This document shows, one piece after another, positions 46,151 through 58,316 of a stretch of 64,000 nucleotides of DNA; position 1 is the first letter of the stretch; every line of letters begins with the position of its first letter. The position numbers and the translations under genes are program-made. The notes below the pieces were generated by a model, which made no database searches, was not told where the DNA came from, and saw only the letters and a program-made list of their open reading frames with translations. This stretch comes from Paguma larvata (lineage: Eukaryota > Chordata > Mammalia > Carnivora > Viverridae). The stretch covers positions 43,131,030 to 43,195,029 of the forward strand of contig CM057841.1 of NCBI GenBank assembly GCA_030068075.1, written 5' to 3'.

Positions 46151-47410
46151 CTGAGATAAAAATATATTTGTCCTCAACTACTGACTAAATTGACTCAACT
46201 TCTCCGTAATGGTAGCTCTTATCCTAGAGAGGGTGATGGCTTTCCTATCTATCTACCCCTTCTCCAGCAAATCTTTGCTTGAATCCTAAGTAAGAGTTTC
46301 TTGTCACCTATGTCAGTGGCTTAAGACTTTTTCTTTGTATAAGAAAAATATCCAGGAAGTAAATGGAATTTCATGCCTGAGTGTAACCAAGAGAAGGTCT
46401 CTCCCATCTCCTGATCTGTCTCCCATCTTTATCATAGGCATGTAGTATAAGTCTATGGAAAAGAGCTTGCAAGCTGAGTGCAGAAACCCTGAGACTCTCA
46501 GGGATTCTAAAATGTCATACTTACCCACACTAGGCCTTTTACCAACTAAAATTTTACTTTTGTTTTTATATACTCTAATGAAAGCCCTGTCTTTTTACTA
46601 TGACAAAGTTGAAACAACTTGTGTCCCATTTCTTTGGATAAGCTTATCACTCTTTGGAATTTGGTTTAGCTGGTTGCCTCGTAAACTCAACACTCTGATA
46701 GGTTCAAGAAAGGTACGATTTTGTAGATTATCTGGGTTTTGCTCATCGTTAAAATGGGGTGATGACTCTTTGACTTCCTATACTGTCCTGTAAGTTATTA
46801 AAGCCCTTTGTAGTACCTTCTCTTTGAGAATATTTTGCCTTCTGACTTTCCCAGTTTTGTGGTACTGAATAGACTCTCTCAAACTTCAGCCTGCATCTTA
46901 TTCCTGTCATCTTTAATGCCATATCGCAACATATAGGTTCTGTGGTGAATGGGAATAAAGGAAAGAAAGGAAAGAACATATATTCATACATGCATACATA
47001 TACATATATATGTGTAAAATTATATGTGTGTATGTGTGTGTTAAAATTATTCTGGAATGCAATGGAGAAACAGGACAATTGAAGAATAGATAACAAATAA
47101 ATTACTAGCTACTGAAGCCATTTGATCACAGAGTAGTTGCAATAACTCCTAATGGTTCATTAAAAAGAAATTATGAAAAAATAACTGATTAGTTGGTAGA
47201 CTGTAGGTGCTTATTCACGAGATTGGCCCCGCCTTTCATTTCTATCACTATTTTATACAAGATAAATTTCTATTAGGGGAAAGTATATATCAGTATGTTG
47301 CTTCCTAATCTATAAAACAAATATATAAGATTAAATGCTTTCTAAGGTTTCTTTATATCTAAAGATCTAGAATATTGCCATTCCTTTACCAAGTGTGATC
47401 ACTTTCCTTC
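46150..47410. other. Unassigned DNA with TA/TG-rich microsatellite
   Basis: An imperfect tatacatatata/tgtgtg tract lies at about 46978-47041. Open frames at 46455-46793 (plus, 112 codons) and 46749-47096 (minus, 115 codons) show no recognised domain; the latter owes its length to the simple repeat. Treated as non-coding. Confidence 0.45.
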
Positions 47411-47414
47411 TCTC

Positions 47415-48400
47415 TGTGACAATATTTATTATGTTCTAGCCATCTTTGTAGGAAGAGATGAGGGCAAAACCAGACATAGATTCCACTCACATATGGACTT
47501 GAATCAAGTAATTATATAAATATGTTGTCAAAAACTACATAAGTGGTGTAAAAAAACATCACAGTGATCTATGAAAGCACAGAAGAGAGGGAAATCATTC
47601 AGTTTGGTGGGGGAGGAATGACAGTTCCTTCCAAGATTTGAGGAATTCAATGCTAGCAAGGATCTTAAGAATGATTAGGGGTTACCTAGGGAAAATGGAG
47701 ATTGGAGGAAAAGCTCATTGTAGACAGAAGGAAAGATATGGGCAAAGATCCTATTTAATAGGTATGTGACTAAAATACAAAGGAAAGGGAAGAATGTGCT
47801 ATAATGAAGCTGGAGAGTCAGGCAAAGTCCAGATTGTGCTTAGCTTGGAATGCCATATTAGGGATCTCAAATCTTCATCTTGGGAGAAATGAGAAGCCTT
47901 TGAAGAGTTTCATCTACAAGAGAGAAATAATCAGAGTTCTGTTTTTTTAAAAAGATTATCCTGGTTGTGATATGGAGAAGTGATTGTCAGAAACAAGGAT
48001 GGATGTGAGAGAACCAGGAGGTTCCTGCAGTGGGCCAGTTGAAAGATGACAGTAACTTGGCTTAAGATGGTAGCAGTGGATATGGACAGAAGTGGCTCAA
48101 TTTAACAGATATGTGTAATGTAAATTTATTTTGAACTGGACGTGGGGAGGGAACTTGAACTTGAACTGGACGTGGGGAGGGAAGTAAAAAAAAAATGATT
48201 CATATGTTTCTGCAACTGGATAGATAGTGAAGTCATTTACAGAAGGTAAGGAATGAAAGAAAAAGGAACAGATTTTTGTTTTTAGTTTTCAAGGTCGGGG
48301 TATGAAGGTCATGAGTGCAGTTCTGGACATGTTGATTTGGGGCTATATTTAGAGATGTCAAGTAGAACAAAAATCTAGATGAGAAATAGAAATGTAAGAA
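47415..48400 (+). repeat. Ancient CR1/L3-like LINE, sense
   Basis: Family-order landmarks: atttattatgttctagccat, gaagcctttgaagagtttca, attatcctggttgtgatatg gagaa, ggttcctgcagtgggccagt, gatggtagcagtggatatgg, and cagttctggacatgttgatt. I recognise this as an old mammalian LINE 3' region, probably CR1/L3; family name is moderate. It contains a small tandem duplication (48131-48183). Confidence 0.55.
48131..48183. repeat. Tandem duplication, 30-bp period
   Basis: ttgaactggacgtggggagg is present at 48131 and again at 48161, followed in both cases by gaa. Identical copies within a diverged LINE imply a recent local slippage event or an assembly artefact. Confidence 0.85.
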
Positions 48401-48584
48401 TAAAAAGAAAATTATAGGCAGATAATTTGAAGCCTAGGTATGGATGAGATCTCCTAAAAGACAGAATATTCTCTAGTTATTTAAAATAAAAATTTAAAAA
48501 CCAAGTAATTTTAATACCTTTTGGAAAAAAGAATACATTTACTCTACCAAATTCTCATGAGCTTTCCCATGTCAAACAATAATT

Positions 48585-48715
48585 ATAATCACTTTATAGG
48601 ATACATGTTATTATTCTCATGCTACATATGAACAAACTAGGACTTTGGGAACAAATTCAACTTATTCAAGAGCCAGAGTTCAAATGTTGGGCTGGTCTCC
48701 TAATCATTCTATAGG
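48585..48715 (-). repeat. MIR SINE, antisense
   Basis: ttattattctcatgctacat, gaacaaactaggactttggg and agccagagttcaaatgttgg follow the antisense MIR. DNA at 48715-50455 is otherwise unassigned. Confidence 0.6.
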
Positions 48716-50459
48716 ATTATTTTCTCAGTACATCTTACACTAAACATCCCTTTTAGAAACAGTAGCAACTATAGCAGTCAACATCCTTTGCAGACTTACT
48801 GTGTAGAGAGTAAACATTGCATATTTATAGTAATAATGTAGGAACAAACGATGACAGTTTTACTCTGACACAAACTATAAGGAGAACAAAGATTTTAAGA
48901 ATATCAAATGAATTTACTTGTTTGTTCAAATGACAAAGAAACTAGTCTTCTGCTCAGTTACTTTAAATTGCTTCATGTTATATAACTATGAAAAATATCA
49001 TCTACAGCAATATCTTATCTAATAGCAACTCTGTTTAGGAACAGGGTTCAGTTTTGACTTACGGGAAGGCACACTTACTAATAAGTCATCAATTTCAAAA
49101 GACTTAGTTTTCTTGAGCTATATGAAAATCTAATTCAGTTTCCTAGACCCAACAAGGATCATAGCCAGAGAGGAAGAAAAGCTTACTGAGTGACAAGAAT
49201 TTGTAAATCAAGAGGATCTAGGAAAGAGTTCTAGGTAGATGGCCTTTGGTATTATCACGAAATGGAGAAATCTTGTTTTGTGCTTATAGTCCTTATTACA
49301 CATACACTTTTATCTTTGCAATTGTTGATATACTGAGGTCCCCAAAAGTATGAGAATGGGGTCAAAAAATATATGAGTTTTAGAGTTAGATTTAAAACTA
49401 AAGTAATGAACAGAATAAGTGTTTCCACTTTTAGTATAAGGAATGCTTTGGGACTGAGTGCAATGTGGACGACATAATGTCTTTGAAGAGCAGGAATCCT
49501 GGTTTGCCGATCAGATATAAATTTTTAGTGTGGCAAGAAAACACTAGAAGGTAATCTTTCTTCTCTTGTAGATGTATATCTCTCAATGATGACCAAAACA
49601 AACACTAGCATTGTCACTTTACTAAATTGCAATGCAGCTATTCATAGTCTAAACCTGCATGTAATTTTACCTTCTAGATATAACACTGGTGATTCTTATT
49701 TTACTTTAGTCATTTTTCAACTGAAATGACTTGTGTGCAATAAGAATGATTGGTAACCTTACTAGGATGCTCTAAAACATGCTGTGTCAAAGATAAATTT
49801 AATCCCCCAAAGGATTTAATGGCTAAAGTTGGATTTTTAGGTCATAATATACTTGACAAATAAAAATGGTTATTATGTCATATTTAGTATTCAAGATATT
49901 TAAGGCACTTTATTATTGAGTTAAGTATCTATCTGAATGACAAAGATACTTTGAATCTTCAAGTCAGTCCACAGATTGAACGGTCTTAGAAAAATAAGAT
50001 TTTTTAAACTTTGCTATGACCAGGTCCTGCATACAGACTAAGGCATATGCAAATTATTTTTGATAAGCACTAATTCCATGAACTTAAAGCAAAAGCCAAA
50101 CTAAAAATTTATCAGAGCCAGGACTACAGTGAGGCAAGAAAAATGCCAAGGGTCCAAAATTTAAGGAGGCACTCAGTTCAGCATCATGCAAGTACAGGGC
50201 TGGCCCCTAAGAGCAAGTACTTCTTTAAATTTCACTACAAGGTCACTTCATTACTACCACCCTGACCCTGGCACTGTTTTATTCCCAAAGGTCTTTTAGG
50301 AATCAAGGCAAGGCAATCTCTGGTTTCACACTGTTTTGTTGTTGTTGCTCAGCAGTTAACAGAAGTCAAGTAAATAATTTTAAGATTTTATAACAAACAA
50401 ATATTCCATAAAAATTAGATACGTAGGGCATTATTAATAATTAGAGATTATAGCCAGGT

Positions 50460-50692
50460 ATAAATAATAACTAATAATATTTTTTAATGTTTATAATGTG
50501 ATATATGCTTACCTCCTTCAGTACTACCTCTTAAATTATACTATTATTGCCCTTTAACACAGAGAGAAACTAATGCTTATAGTGTTAAGTAATTTGCTCA
50601 CACTCACAGCCCGAAGGAGCTCAAGTTGATCTAAGTCCAAAGCCCAATCTCTTAATGGCTATGCCTTGCTACCTCCTAACCATAACCATTTA
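50460..50692 (-). repeat. MIR SINE, antisense
   Basis: attattgccctttaacacag, gagaaactaatgcttatagt, aagtaatttgctcacactca and ctaagtccaaagcccaatct cttaa are antisense MIR landmarks in order. Confidence 0.7.
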
Positions 50693-50699
50693 ACCCTGA

Positions 50700-52870
50700 T
50701 AATCTATCAACTGTATCTCTAGTGTATGCAGAGATCTAAACGCAAGTGTTGACAAAGATTTAAAATTCTTATAAGAAAAATTGAGTTAATAAGCTTCAGA
50801 TACTACTCTCATTCCTACAGCCTTATAGCATGGTGTATTAAAAAAAAGAAAATGAAAATGTAGGAGAAAAAAAGAGAAGGAAAAAGAAAGGATTATAAGA
50901 GATTTAGAGATCATATCCCTTTTGTGGACTAGAATAAAATAAAAATGGGGATCAGAATAGATGCACAAGTTTCTTCAAAGCAAACTCTAAAGGATAAAAG
51001 AAAAAGGTTTTTATCTATAGAAGAGGAAAAGACAAGAAAAAGTTTTGTCAGAAAGGATTAAAAATGTTACTTTGGGTTTAGTTTCAGCTGTTTTAAATTA
51101 AGAAGAGAAAAGAATTTTTTTTTTTTTTTTTTTAGAAATGAAGTACCAATAGTAACTTTTTCCTATTCACCTACTGTATAAAAAGAATACTGACAAAATA
51201 GAAACATGGGAGAATAACATTATGATATTTAATTAAAAATATGAAATGTCACCTTTCATTCATGTAGCAAGGAGAGACACTTGGTTGTAGTTGAGATTAT
51301 GAATTTTTTAGAGATGAATGATTCATGGAAATTCTAAGAATATGGTTTAAGAGATATAGTACTGTATTATTGGCAATGATTGCGATAGTCTAGTCTTTTA
51401 GAAAGAGCAGATCTTCTAAAAGGTTAAATGCCTTTCCTCGCTCCCCTTCCTCCTAGCTCATCAAATCTCCATTACCAAGTCAGGCTCCCTTACCAGGAGG
51501 AAAGACCTCATCTTGCAACCTGCTGAAGAGCGCCCTCTAGTGCTGTCTTGCAAATGAAATGTGCTCATCATTTTTTTTCATGAATTGTCGCGGTTATACC
51601 GGACCTTAGGTTTTCTTTGAAACCTTAGTCAAAAGAGAAAGATAAATGATGCTTTAGAACAATTTTATGGCTTGTTATTCCAGCCAAGTAAGACCACCAC
51701 AATATATTAAAGAGTGAGTGGGTTTTGGGATTTTTTTTTTTAACTTCTATGAAATGAGGCACATCTATTTTTAAAATAACATGATTTTTGTTGAAGGATG
51801 AGTTTTTAAAGAAAGGAATTTGCAAAAATTTTAGTGTGCTTCACGATCTAGAAACCAGAAGAATTCTCAATAAAAAAAAGTAAGCATTGATTGTAACTGC
51901 TTCCCTCAACTTTTCAATCTCTAGAAACTTATCTACTTAGACTGATGGTATCCTAAGAAAAATGTTTAAAAACTTATCTGAATTGAACTTTTAATTTCTG
52001 GTAACATATAGTAAAAATTTTGTTTGTGCTTAATCAAAATCCAGAAGGGAGAACAGAGAAGAACAAATTACCTGACTACAAGGCAAGTATATCTTTAAAC
52101 TGCAGGAAAAAGAAAACACAAAAGGCAGCATTTAATGGCAATACATTCCTTTAAACAGTTTTGATACTAGTACAAAGAAATTTAAAGTGAAGGAAAACAG
52201 TGTTTTTACTGTTTTATACACACCAGTGAATTTGAACCACGAGACTGGTATAACTCCATAAACTACCCCTTTACTTTGGACATATTTTTTCCCCCTTTTA
52301 AAAGAACCTATGTACAACGAATTAAAGCCAGAGCATGAGAAATACTCGAAGAAGCTAAATACTCAAAAGGACTGTTAAGAATGTTAAGGCATGTGTGTAT
52401 GTGGGTGGCAGGTCTATGTATGTATGCATGCATGTTTATGTATTGCTGCCTTTCTGTTTAATAATTAAAGTGAGGATGAATCAGACATTTGGCCCAGAAC
52501 ATGTGTAAATATGAGATCTCTGAAACAGTGTTCTGACAAATGAAGAAATTAAGAAAACTGAAAGAAGAATTCGTATTCATAGACCTTTTAGTTTTGTTTC
52601 ACTTTCTGCTTAGTTTGTTTTGGGGGGATTATCTTATTCTATACTGTGCACATTAAGTAAGGTTAAATGTGCACAATGTATGAAAAAGCAATTAAACAAA
52701 TAGAAGGTTAACATGTCCTATGGTTTCTAGAACAGGACAACATTTAGAGATGGAATATTCTTCAAAGAGGACCTTCAAGTACTTGTGTTATCTAAATCCT
52801 TGAATGGTGTCCAAAGAGAACGGGGGCTCTAGCAAATCGATGGCAACAGTAGACACAGAAAAGGGGTATA
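50700..52870. other. Unassigned repeat-poor DNA
   Basis: AT-rich, with A-rich patches (50840-50890) and a T-run at 51116-51134. No gene recognised. A CTCF-like site at 51530-51542 is listed separately. Confidence 0.45.
51530..51542 (-). promoter_or_regulatory. CTCF-like motif
   Basis: gcgccctctagtg on the plus strand reads cactagagggcgc on the minus strand, close to the CTCF core (CCASYAGRKGGCRS type). It lies in a locally GC-richer, repeat-poor stretch (51430-51600). One motif match alone does not show binding. Confidence 0.4.
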
Positions 52871-52879
52871 AAAGGGCCA

Positions 52880-53090
52880 CAATACTTGGGAGTAAAAAAC
52901 TGTGGGTTCTATTTCTGTCTCTGACTCACTCTTGACCTTGACAAAGTCAGTGATCTCCACGTGATTCAGCTTCTCCATCTAACAGGGGCAGTAACTCTTG
53001 CCAGAAACAGCACAAGAGTGTTGATAATGGGGAGGATTAGCGTAATAATGTACAGAGTTTATAGAAATTTTACTGTGCTGTAAACACTTT
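52880..53090 (+). repeat. MIR SINE, sense
   Basis: tctgactcactcttgacctt gacaaagtcagtgatctc, then cagcttctccatctaacagg ggcagtaac, and gggaggattagcgtaata follow the MIR core and 3' half. DNA from 53090 to 55860 is otherwise unassigned. Confidence 0.65.
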
Positions 53091-53719
53091 TGGAAAAGCT
53101 CTTGCCCTTTTGCTATCCCACAAAAGGTTCAAAATCTTAAGAAGATAATGGATATATAAAACATCAGATTAAATTCTGCTTAACATCTTCATTTCCACTT
53201 ATCCTGACATTTTCTTCAATGCAATGTATCACGTTTTTATCACCTATATTTGTTAATATTTTTATGTCCAGGAATTTCTAATTCTCCTTTCAACTTAATT
53301 GCCTTATTTTTAGACTCCTATTTACAAAAAATAATGATTTATTTTTGGCTTGAGTTTCTCCTTTCCTCATTCTATTTATATGTGTAAATAAATGGCTATT
53401 TTTCTTCTACGACTTAACCCTGTGCTGTTCAATTAAAATAAAAGCACCTATAACAATGATACTAGCACCTAATATATGTGAAATGCTTTGTAAACAAACT
53501 ATAATCTCATTTCATGTATTGATGCAAGGTGATCTCAAACAGAAAAGTTGCTGATAGTTTATATATCTTACTTCTAAGTCTCAAGCAGGTAACATGCTGT
53601 AACATGCTTCAACAGTAGAAAAATGTTCACCCTGTCACTTTGAAAAAGGAAATAATGACTGGACATATTATACCAAAGATAAACTTTATTATAATTTTGC
53701 ATAGGTTTCCTAGCAAATA

Positions 53720-53803
53720 ATAGTACAGATCTTTCAGAAAAATTTATGAAATATATGAAATATAGTACAGATATTTCAGAGAAATTTATGAAATATATAT
53801 TTA
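53720..53803. repeat. Tandem duplication, 42-bp period
   Basis: Two copies of a unit beginning atagtacagat and containing ttatgaaatatat, at 53720-53761 and 53762-53803, differing at a few bases. Not inside any recognised repeat. Confidence 0.8.
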
Positions 53804-54461
53804 CCTCCATTTATAGAATGAAGTGTTTTACATTTATATTTTATAGAAAATAAGGGTAAAAAATGCTTCACACTTGTATTTTCAACTCTTATGCTTTGGT
53901 TGGATAACAGTAGAAATCACTTAACATATATAAAATATGGAAATGACTACCTCATTGTGCTCTTGGCATGATTAATTATGCTTTTAGTTCAGAACAAAAG
54001 CCCTGTGAACATACGGTATCATTACTTTAATACAGGTAATTCATTGTAGTATGAAACAGCCATATATAGACCGAACAATAATCACTTATTATATACGATA
54101 AATAAAAACCCCACTGAAAAATGGAGAAATGCCTCTTTCTGTCCCTAATTTGTTTTTAATAAATGATACATAATAAATGGCAAGATTCTAATTTATCACA
54201 GTTTAGGGATAGTCCTTGAATAGGGAGTAGGAGTGTATGAACTCTGACAGCTGTTTACATAGTCTGTGAAGCCTTCTCTGTTAAAGCGTATTGTTCTCAA
54301 AGTTTGAAAAGGTACAAGCTCTCATAAGGTTCTTTCGGGTGGTTGGTATGGCTAAAAGGAAGTAGTCTCTAAAGAGCACAAGTTCTTGCGGCAGATAAAA
54401 TGTGTCTGTTTTTGGTTTACGTCTCTCCAAACAACCATATTATTTACTATTGATTTTTAAA

Positions 54462-54462
<1 letters not shown>

Positions 54463-54497
<35 letters not shown>

Positions 54498-54507
54498 ACA
54501 AACACAA
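54463..54507. repeat. (CA)n microsatellite
   Basis: Mostly perfect CA repeat with a cagacacacaaacaca end. The 73-codon frame across it is repeat-driven. Confidence 0.95.
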
Positions 54508-55869
54508 TTTTAGTGAAATTAATACCTAGAGCAGGTCACAGCCCTTTTTACTTCACAGATGTGAGAAATACATTTATATTAATAGTTATGATTTTATTTT
54601 CAAAGCTACTTTTGGGGCCCTGACATTAAGTTCTATGAACCAGGCCTATTTAATTTTTTCACATATATTTCAATAGACCAGAAAAACTAAATTTTTCTTT
54701 AAGAATCCAGATGGTATTTATTTTCCATACCTTGTCTTTGCTTAAGTTCAGCTGTGTATTTTAGTACTTTTTATTCTTGCTCAACCAGTAAAGATAAAGG
54801 GCTACATTTTAACCACAAATATTTAACAACTATCTAACAGTCAGTATTCTACTGATAGTAGGCTGAAAATTTGTGCTCTTCTCACTACAAGTCTCGTCTA
54901 GACTTGCCTGAGGAATAAAACAGATGGGAAAGTGGGTTTTAACCGATGATACAACTCACAAAATAGTCTAATAAATCCCTTGAATGCACTCCTCCCTCCA
55001 CGCTCCCATCTGCCATATCCATTGCTTTATCGTACTGCCCGCATGCATGCACTTGTGCATACAGGACAGAGACTCTAATGCCCTGAATCATCTTGGAATA
55101 AAAGAACCTGGAAGGAAAGCAATTGTTTCCTCTTAAAAAGGCAGAATAAAATGCACTGAGACTGCAACCAACCATTTCCATATAACCGTTGCTACCTCAT
55201 TCTGAAGACAATTTTATGTAGATTTTCTATAGAGAAATCTTTTTTTTTTTTTTTTCTTTTCCCACTGGTTTGTCCTATGAGTGAATGTCTTTGTTTTCAA
55301 ACAGTATGCTTTTCCTATACCGAAAATTTTGTGTAAAGCTCTGCTATGACCAGTTAGATTTAGGGGGTTTAATTTTCTTAATCATCAGTACAAGTACACC
55401 TCTTTCTGTGTGTTCTTTATGGAGTTAAACACACATGTACACAGAGATACATACAATGTATCCTCTTAACAAAATGGACATTCACATAAAGCAAGACCAC
55501 CTTCTATCTTATTTGGAATGGAAACCATCACATCCTTACAAAAATACAGGTGTACCCTTATATATGCTTTATATAAGTATACCAATAGCACTGTGCCTTG
55601 ACACTCCTCCACCCTGCTCTTCATGTGTTCAGACACACACATGCATGCACAGACACACACAGGCACAACTCCATTTCTATAAAGTCAAATTCATCTAACA
55701 TTACATAGTCTGGTTGGTGTTTCTACATCTTTTCTTCCTTTAAATGTGACTAGCTATTTACACCCTAACAATTCTGGTACAGAGCTGATTTAGCATTTTT
55801 ATTGGAATGTGAAAGCTCTTAAAAGAAGAAAAAAATCTAATCAGGCAGAAGAGATAGAAAACTTGCTGA

Positions 55870-56335
55870 ATTTTCTCTCCCCCCCTCCAAGACCCCCCTG
55901 AATCCTATCAAAAGCACATCTTCCATTCATTGCTTCCCGGTGTCATTATGACAAGCGGCTACAAATCAATAGCAGAGGGAAAGGCAGGACCAACCCGCAC
56001 TCACCAAGTGATAAAGATTCACTCTCAGCCCCGATTTGCTAATAGCCCATAATAGCAGCCATTGGCGCCCTGCATTAAATCATACATTTCACTCTGCGTT
56101 TATTATGGGATTTTTAAAACTCCTCACCAAATTGGATTTTCTCGATGGTCTCTAATTTCCACATTTATCATTTAAAATTAAACTCCTCTGTGGAGAGGGG
56201 GAATAGAGAAGGAGGAGAAGGTAGAGAGAGGCCAGAGAGTACTGTATTTTTTCTTCTCACCCCCCTCTTTTTTATGAAAACCCATAAATAATACCAGGTA
56301 TCATAGCCATAAGCCGCAGGGGTTTTTTTTAACTA
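55870..56335. promoter_or_regulatory. Candidate conserved developmental enhancer
   Basis: Repeat-free block with preserved CpGs (tcccggtgtc, caagcggcta, acccgcactc, ccccgattt, ttggcgccctg, ctgcgtttatta, ctcgatgg) in AT-rich surroundings. It carries HOX/CDX-type tttattatggg (about 56098), homeodomain-type cattaaatcatac (about 56074), caaattgg, and gctaatagcccataatagca. This is the texture typical of deeply conserved non-coding elements near developmental regulators. There is no open frame of note. Conservation is inferred; the target gene is unknown. Confidence 0.45.
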
Positions 56336-56417
56336 AAAAATTCTAGAAATCAGGCTGGAATGGTTTGTATGTGCTGGCCTGTAAATGAAGATGACAATTC
56401 AAAAGGATAAAAAAATT

Positions 56418-56460
<43 letters not shown>

Positions 56461-57120
56461 GGTTTTAAACAGAAGAAATTTGGTTACAAAAACCTCGGTA
56501 ACATTACAAAGAAGGTGAACTGCAAAAGCAATGGAAAATAAGTTAATGTTACATTATGCGAATACTCCAAGGAGCTGTAAAGAGAGTGTTCAGCAAGTAT
56601 ATAGTATTACAGTTTTTTTTAAAAAAAAAACACGTTTATCTTATGTCAAACCTCAATGACATATGAAAAGTAAAAATTCTTTTTTCAGTTTCTAATTACG
56701 TGACACCTTGGTTTTCTCTCTATTCAGTCTTAGTTTAAAAAATTATTTTAAAATTCCACGGATTTCTGTGACTACAGCTGTCCCTTGGCTGCCACAGCAA
56801 ACCCCAGACAAGTTCTTAAATCTGCATGTACCACTGAAACAATGGAATCAACGTGGTGGGAACTTAAATCACTACAGATACAGTATGTTTTTTTGGATAA
56901 AAATTTAAAAAATCTTTGGGTATAAAAACTGACAATTAAATTTTGGATCTAGACCATAAAATGAAAAGGTGCTATTTTCTCAAGGCTGCATTGCTGGGAC
57001 TTTAGTATGACCTACTTATAACAAGAGTACTAGCAGAATCCAAAGATATCAGAAGGGAACTAATCAGTCCATATTCAGAGATGCTTGAAAAGGCGAGAGG
57101 TTTAATGAAATATCAAAAGA
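56336..57120. promoter_or_regulatory. Possible continuation of regulatory block, with (AT)n
   Basis: Contains a perfect (AT)n tract at 56421-56456, then repeat-free sequence to about 57120 with CpG-retaining pieces (attatgcgaatactcc, aacgtggtggg, aaaaggcgagagg). Weaker than the block at 55870-56335. Confidence 0.25.
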
Positions 57121-57371
57121 TCCGCTGATTTTTTTTTCCTTTTGGAGATTTCCTCAGCAATGAGGTCCATCTATATCATTTTCCTTAAGAAATAGAGAAA
57201 CGACCTTTTAAAACAGTGTTTGATGAGGAGTTAAAAACTTCAGCCATTTTATACTTCATTGCATATTCACCGGCTCTCTTTGGTTTTGGAATTTTGTGTG
57301 TCATTGATATAATTATTTAACTTTTTCAGTGATCCTTTTAAAAAATATCCGGCACTGATTGCTCTTTTCTG

Positions 57372-57372
<1 letters not shown>

Positions 57373-57425
<53 letters not shown>
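57373..57425. repeat. (TG)n microsatellite
   Basis: About 26 uninterrupted TG units. Likely length-polymorphic. Confidence 0.97.
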
Positions 57426-57428
<3 letters not shown>

Positions 57429-57646
57429 TCATAGTAGGAAACTACTGTTGTATATACCTCTTTTCCCCCCTCTCCCATTCCACATAACTAACAACCTCCC
57501 ATTTTAATAGCGTTTTTATTCAAGTAACATACATACAGAAAAGGGCTTAAATCAAAATTATAATCTATGAATTTTCACTAAGTGTACCCACTTATTTAAC
57601 CAGCATCCAGACCAAGAAACAGAACACTTTACTAATGTCCCAGAAA

Positions 57647-57761
57647 AAAATGTTTTAATATTTATTTTTTTTGCGAGACATAGAGACAGAGTGTGAGCAG
57701 GGGAAGGGCAGAGAGAGAGGGAGACACAGAATTGGAAGCGGACTCCAGGCTCAGGTGCCCC
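57647..57761 (-). mobile_element. SINEC with internal deletion, antisense
   Basis: Tail and GA-rich part are followed by gaagcggactccaggctc, then directly by aggtgcccc, the end of the head. About 90 bases of tRNA-derived body and head are missing. The tcccagaaa repeats at 57638-57646 and 57762-57770 still flank it, so both insertion ends are original. Confidence 0.88.
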
Positions 57762-57984
57762 TCCCAGAAATGTTTAGGCAGTCACTATCACCTGCTCCAA
57801 AGGTAGTCTCTATCCTGACTTCTAATGTCATAAGAAATTCTGCATACTTTCGAAATTCATATAAATGGAATCATCCAATATGTACGCCTGGTATCTTGCA
57901 TCTAAATTTTTTACTCACAATTACGTGAGATTAATTCACATTACCATGTGTAGTTGTGGTTTATTCATTCTGATTGCTATAGAG

Positions 57985-58316
57985 TAGGGTTTGGCAAACT
58001 ATGGCCAGTGGGCTAAATATGGCCTTGTTGCCTGTCTTTGTATGGCCTGTGACCTAAATATTTTTACATGTTTAACTGGCTTAAAAATCAAAAGACAATG
58101 TTCATGACATGTGAAAATGAAATTCAAATTTCATTCTCCATAAATAAAGTTTTGTATTAAAAAAAATACAGCCGTGCTCTTCTGTTTAAGTGTTGCCTAT
58201 GGCTGCTTTCATGCTACAATGGGAGAATGGAGGGCCTGGGGTAGAAATTTGTACAGCATACGAAATCTAAATTATTTACCTGGCTCTTCAAAGAAAAAGT
58301 TTGTTGACTTCGGCTG
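57985..58316 (+). mobile_element. hAT-type MER element, sense
   Basis: Longest of the three family copies: tagggtttggcaaactatgg at the left, aaataaagttttgtattaaa, gttgcctatggctgctttca tgctacaatggg, and gtttgttgacttcggctg at the right, whose reverse complement pairs with the left terminus. Inserted in antisense L1. Confidence 0.8.

Noticed and set aside
46749..47096. 115-codon minus frame
   Set aside because: Crosses a TA/TG microsatellite and unassigned DNA; no domain and no codon signal visible.
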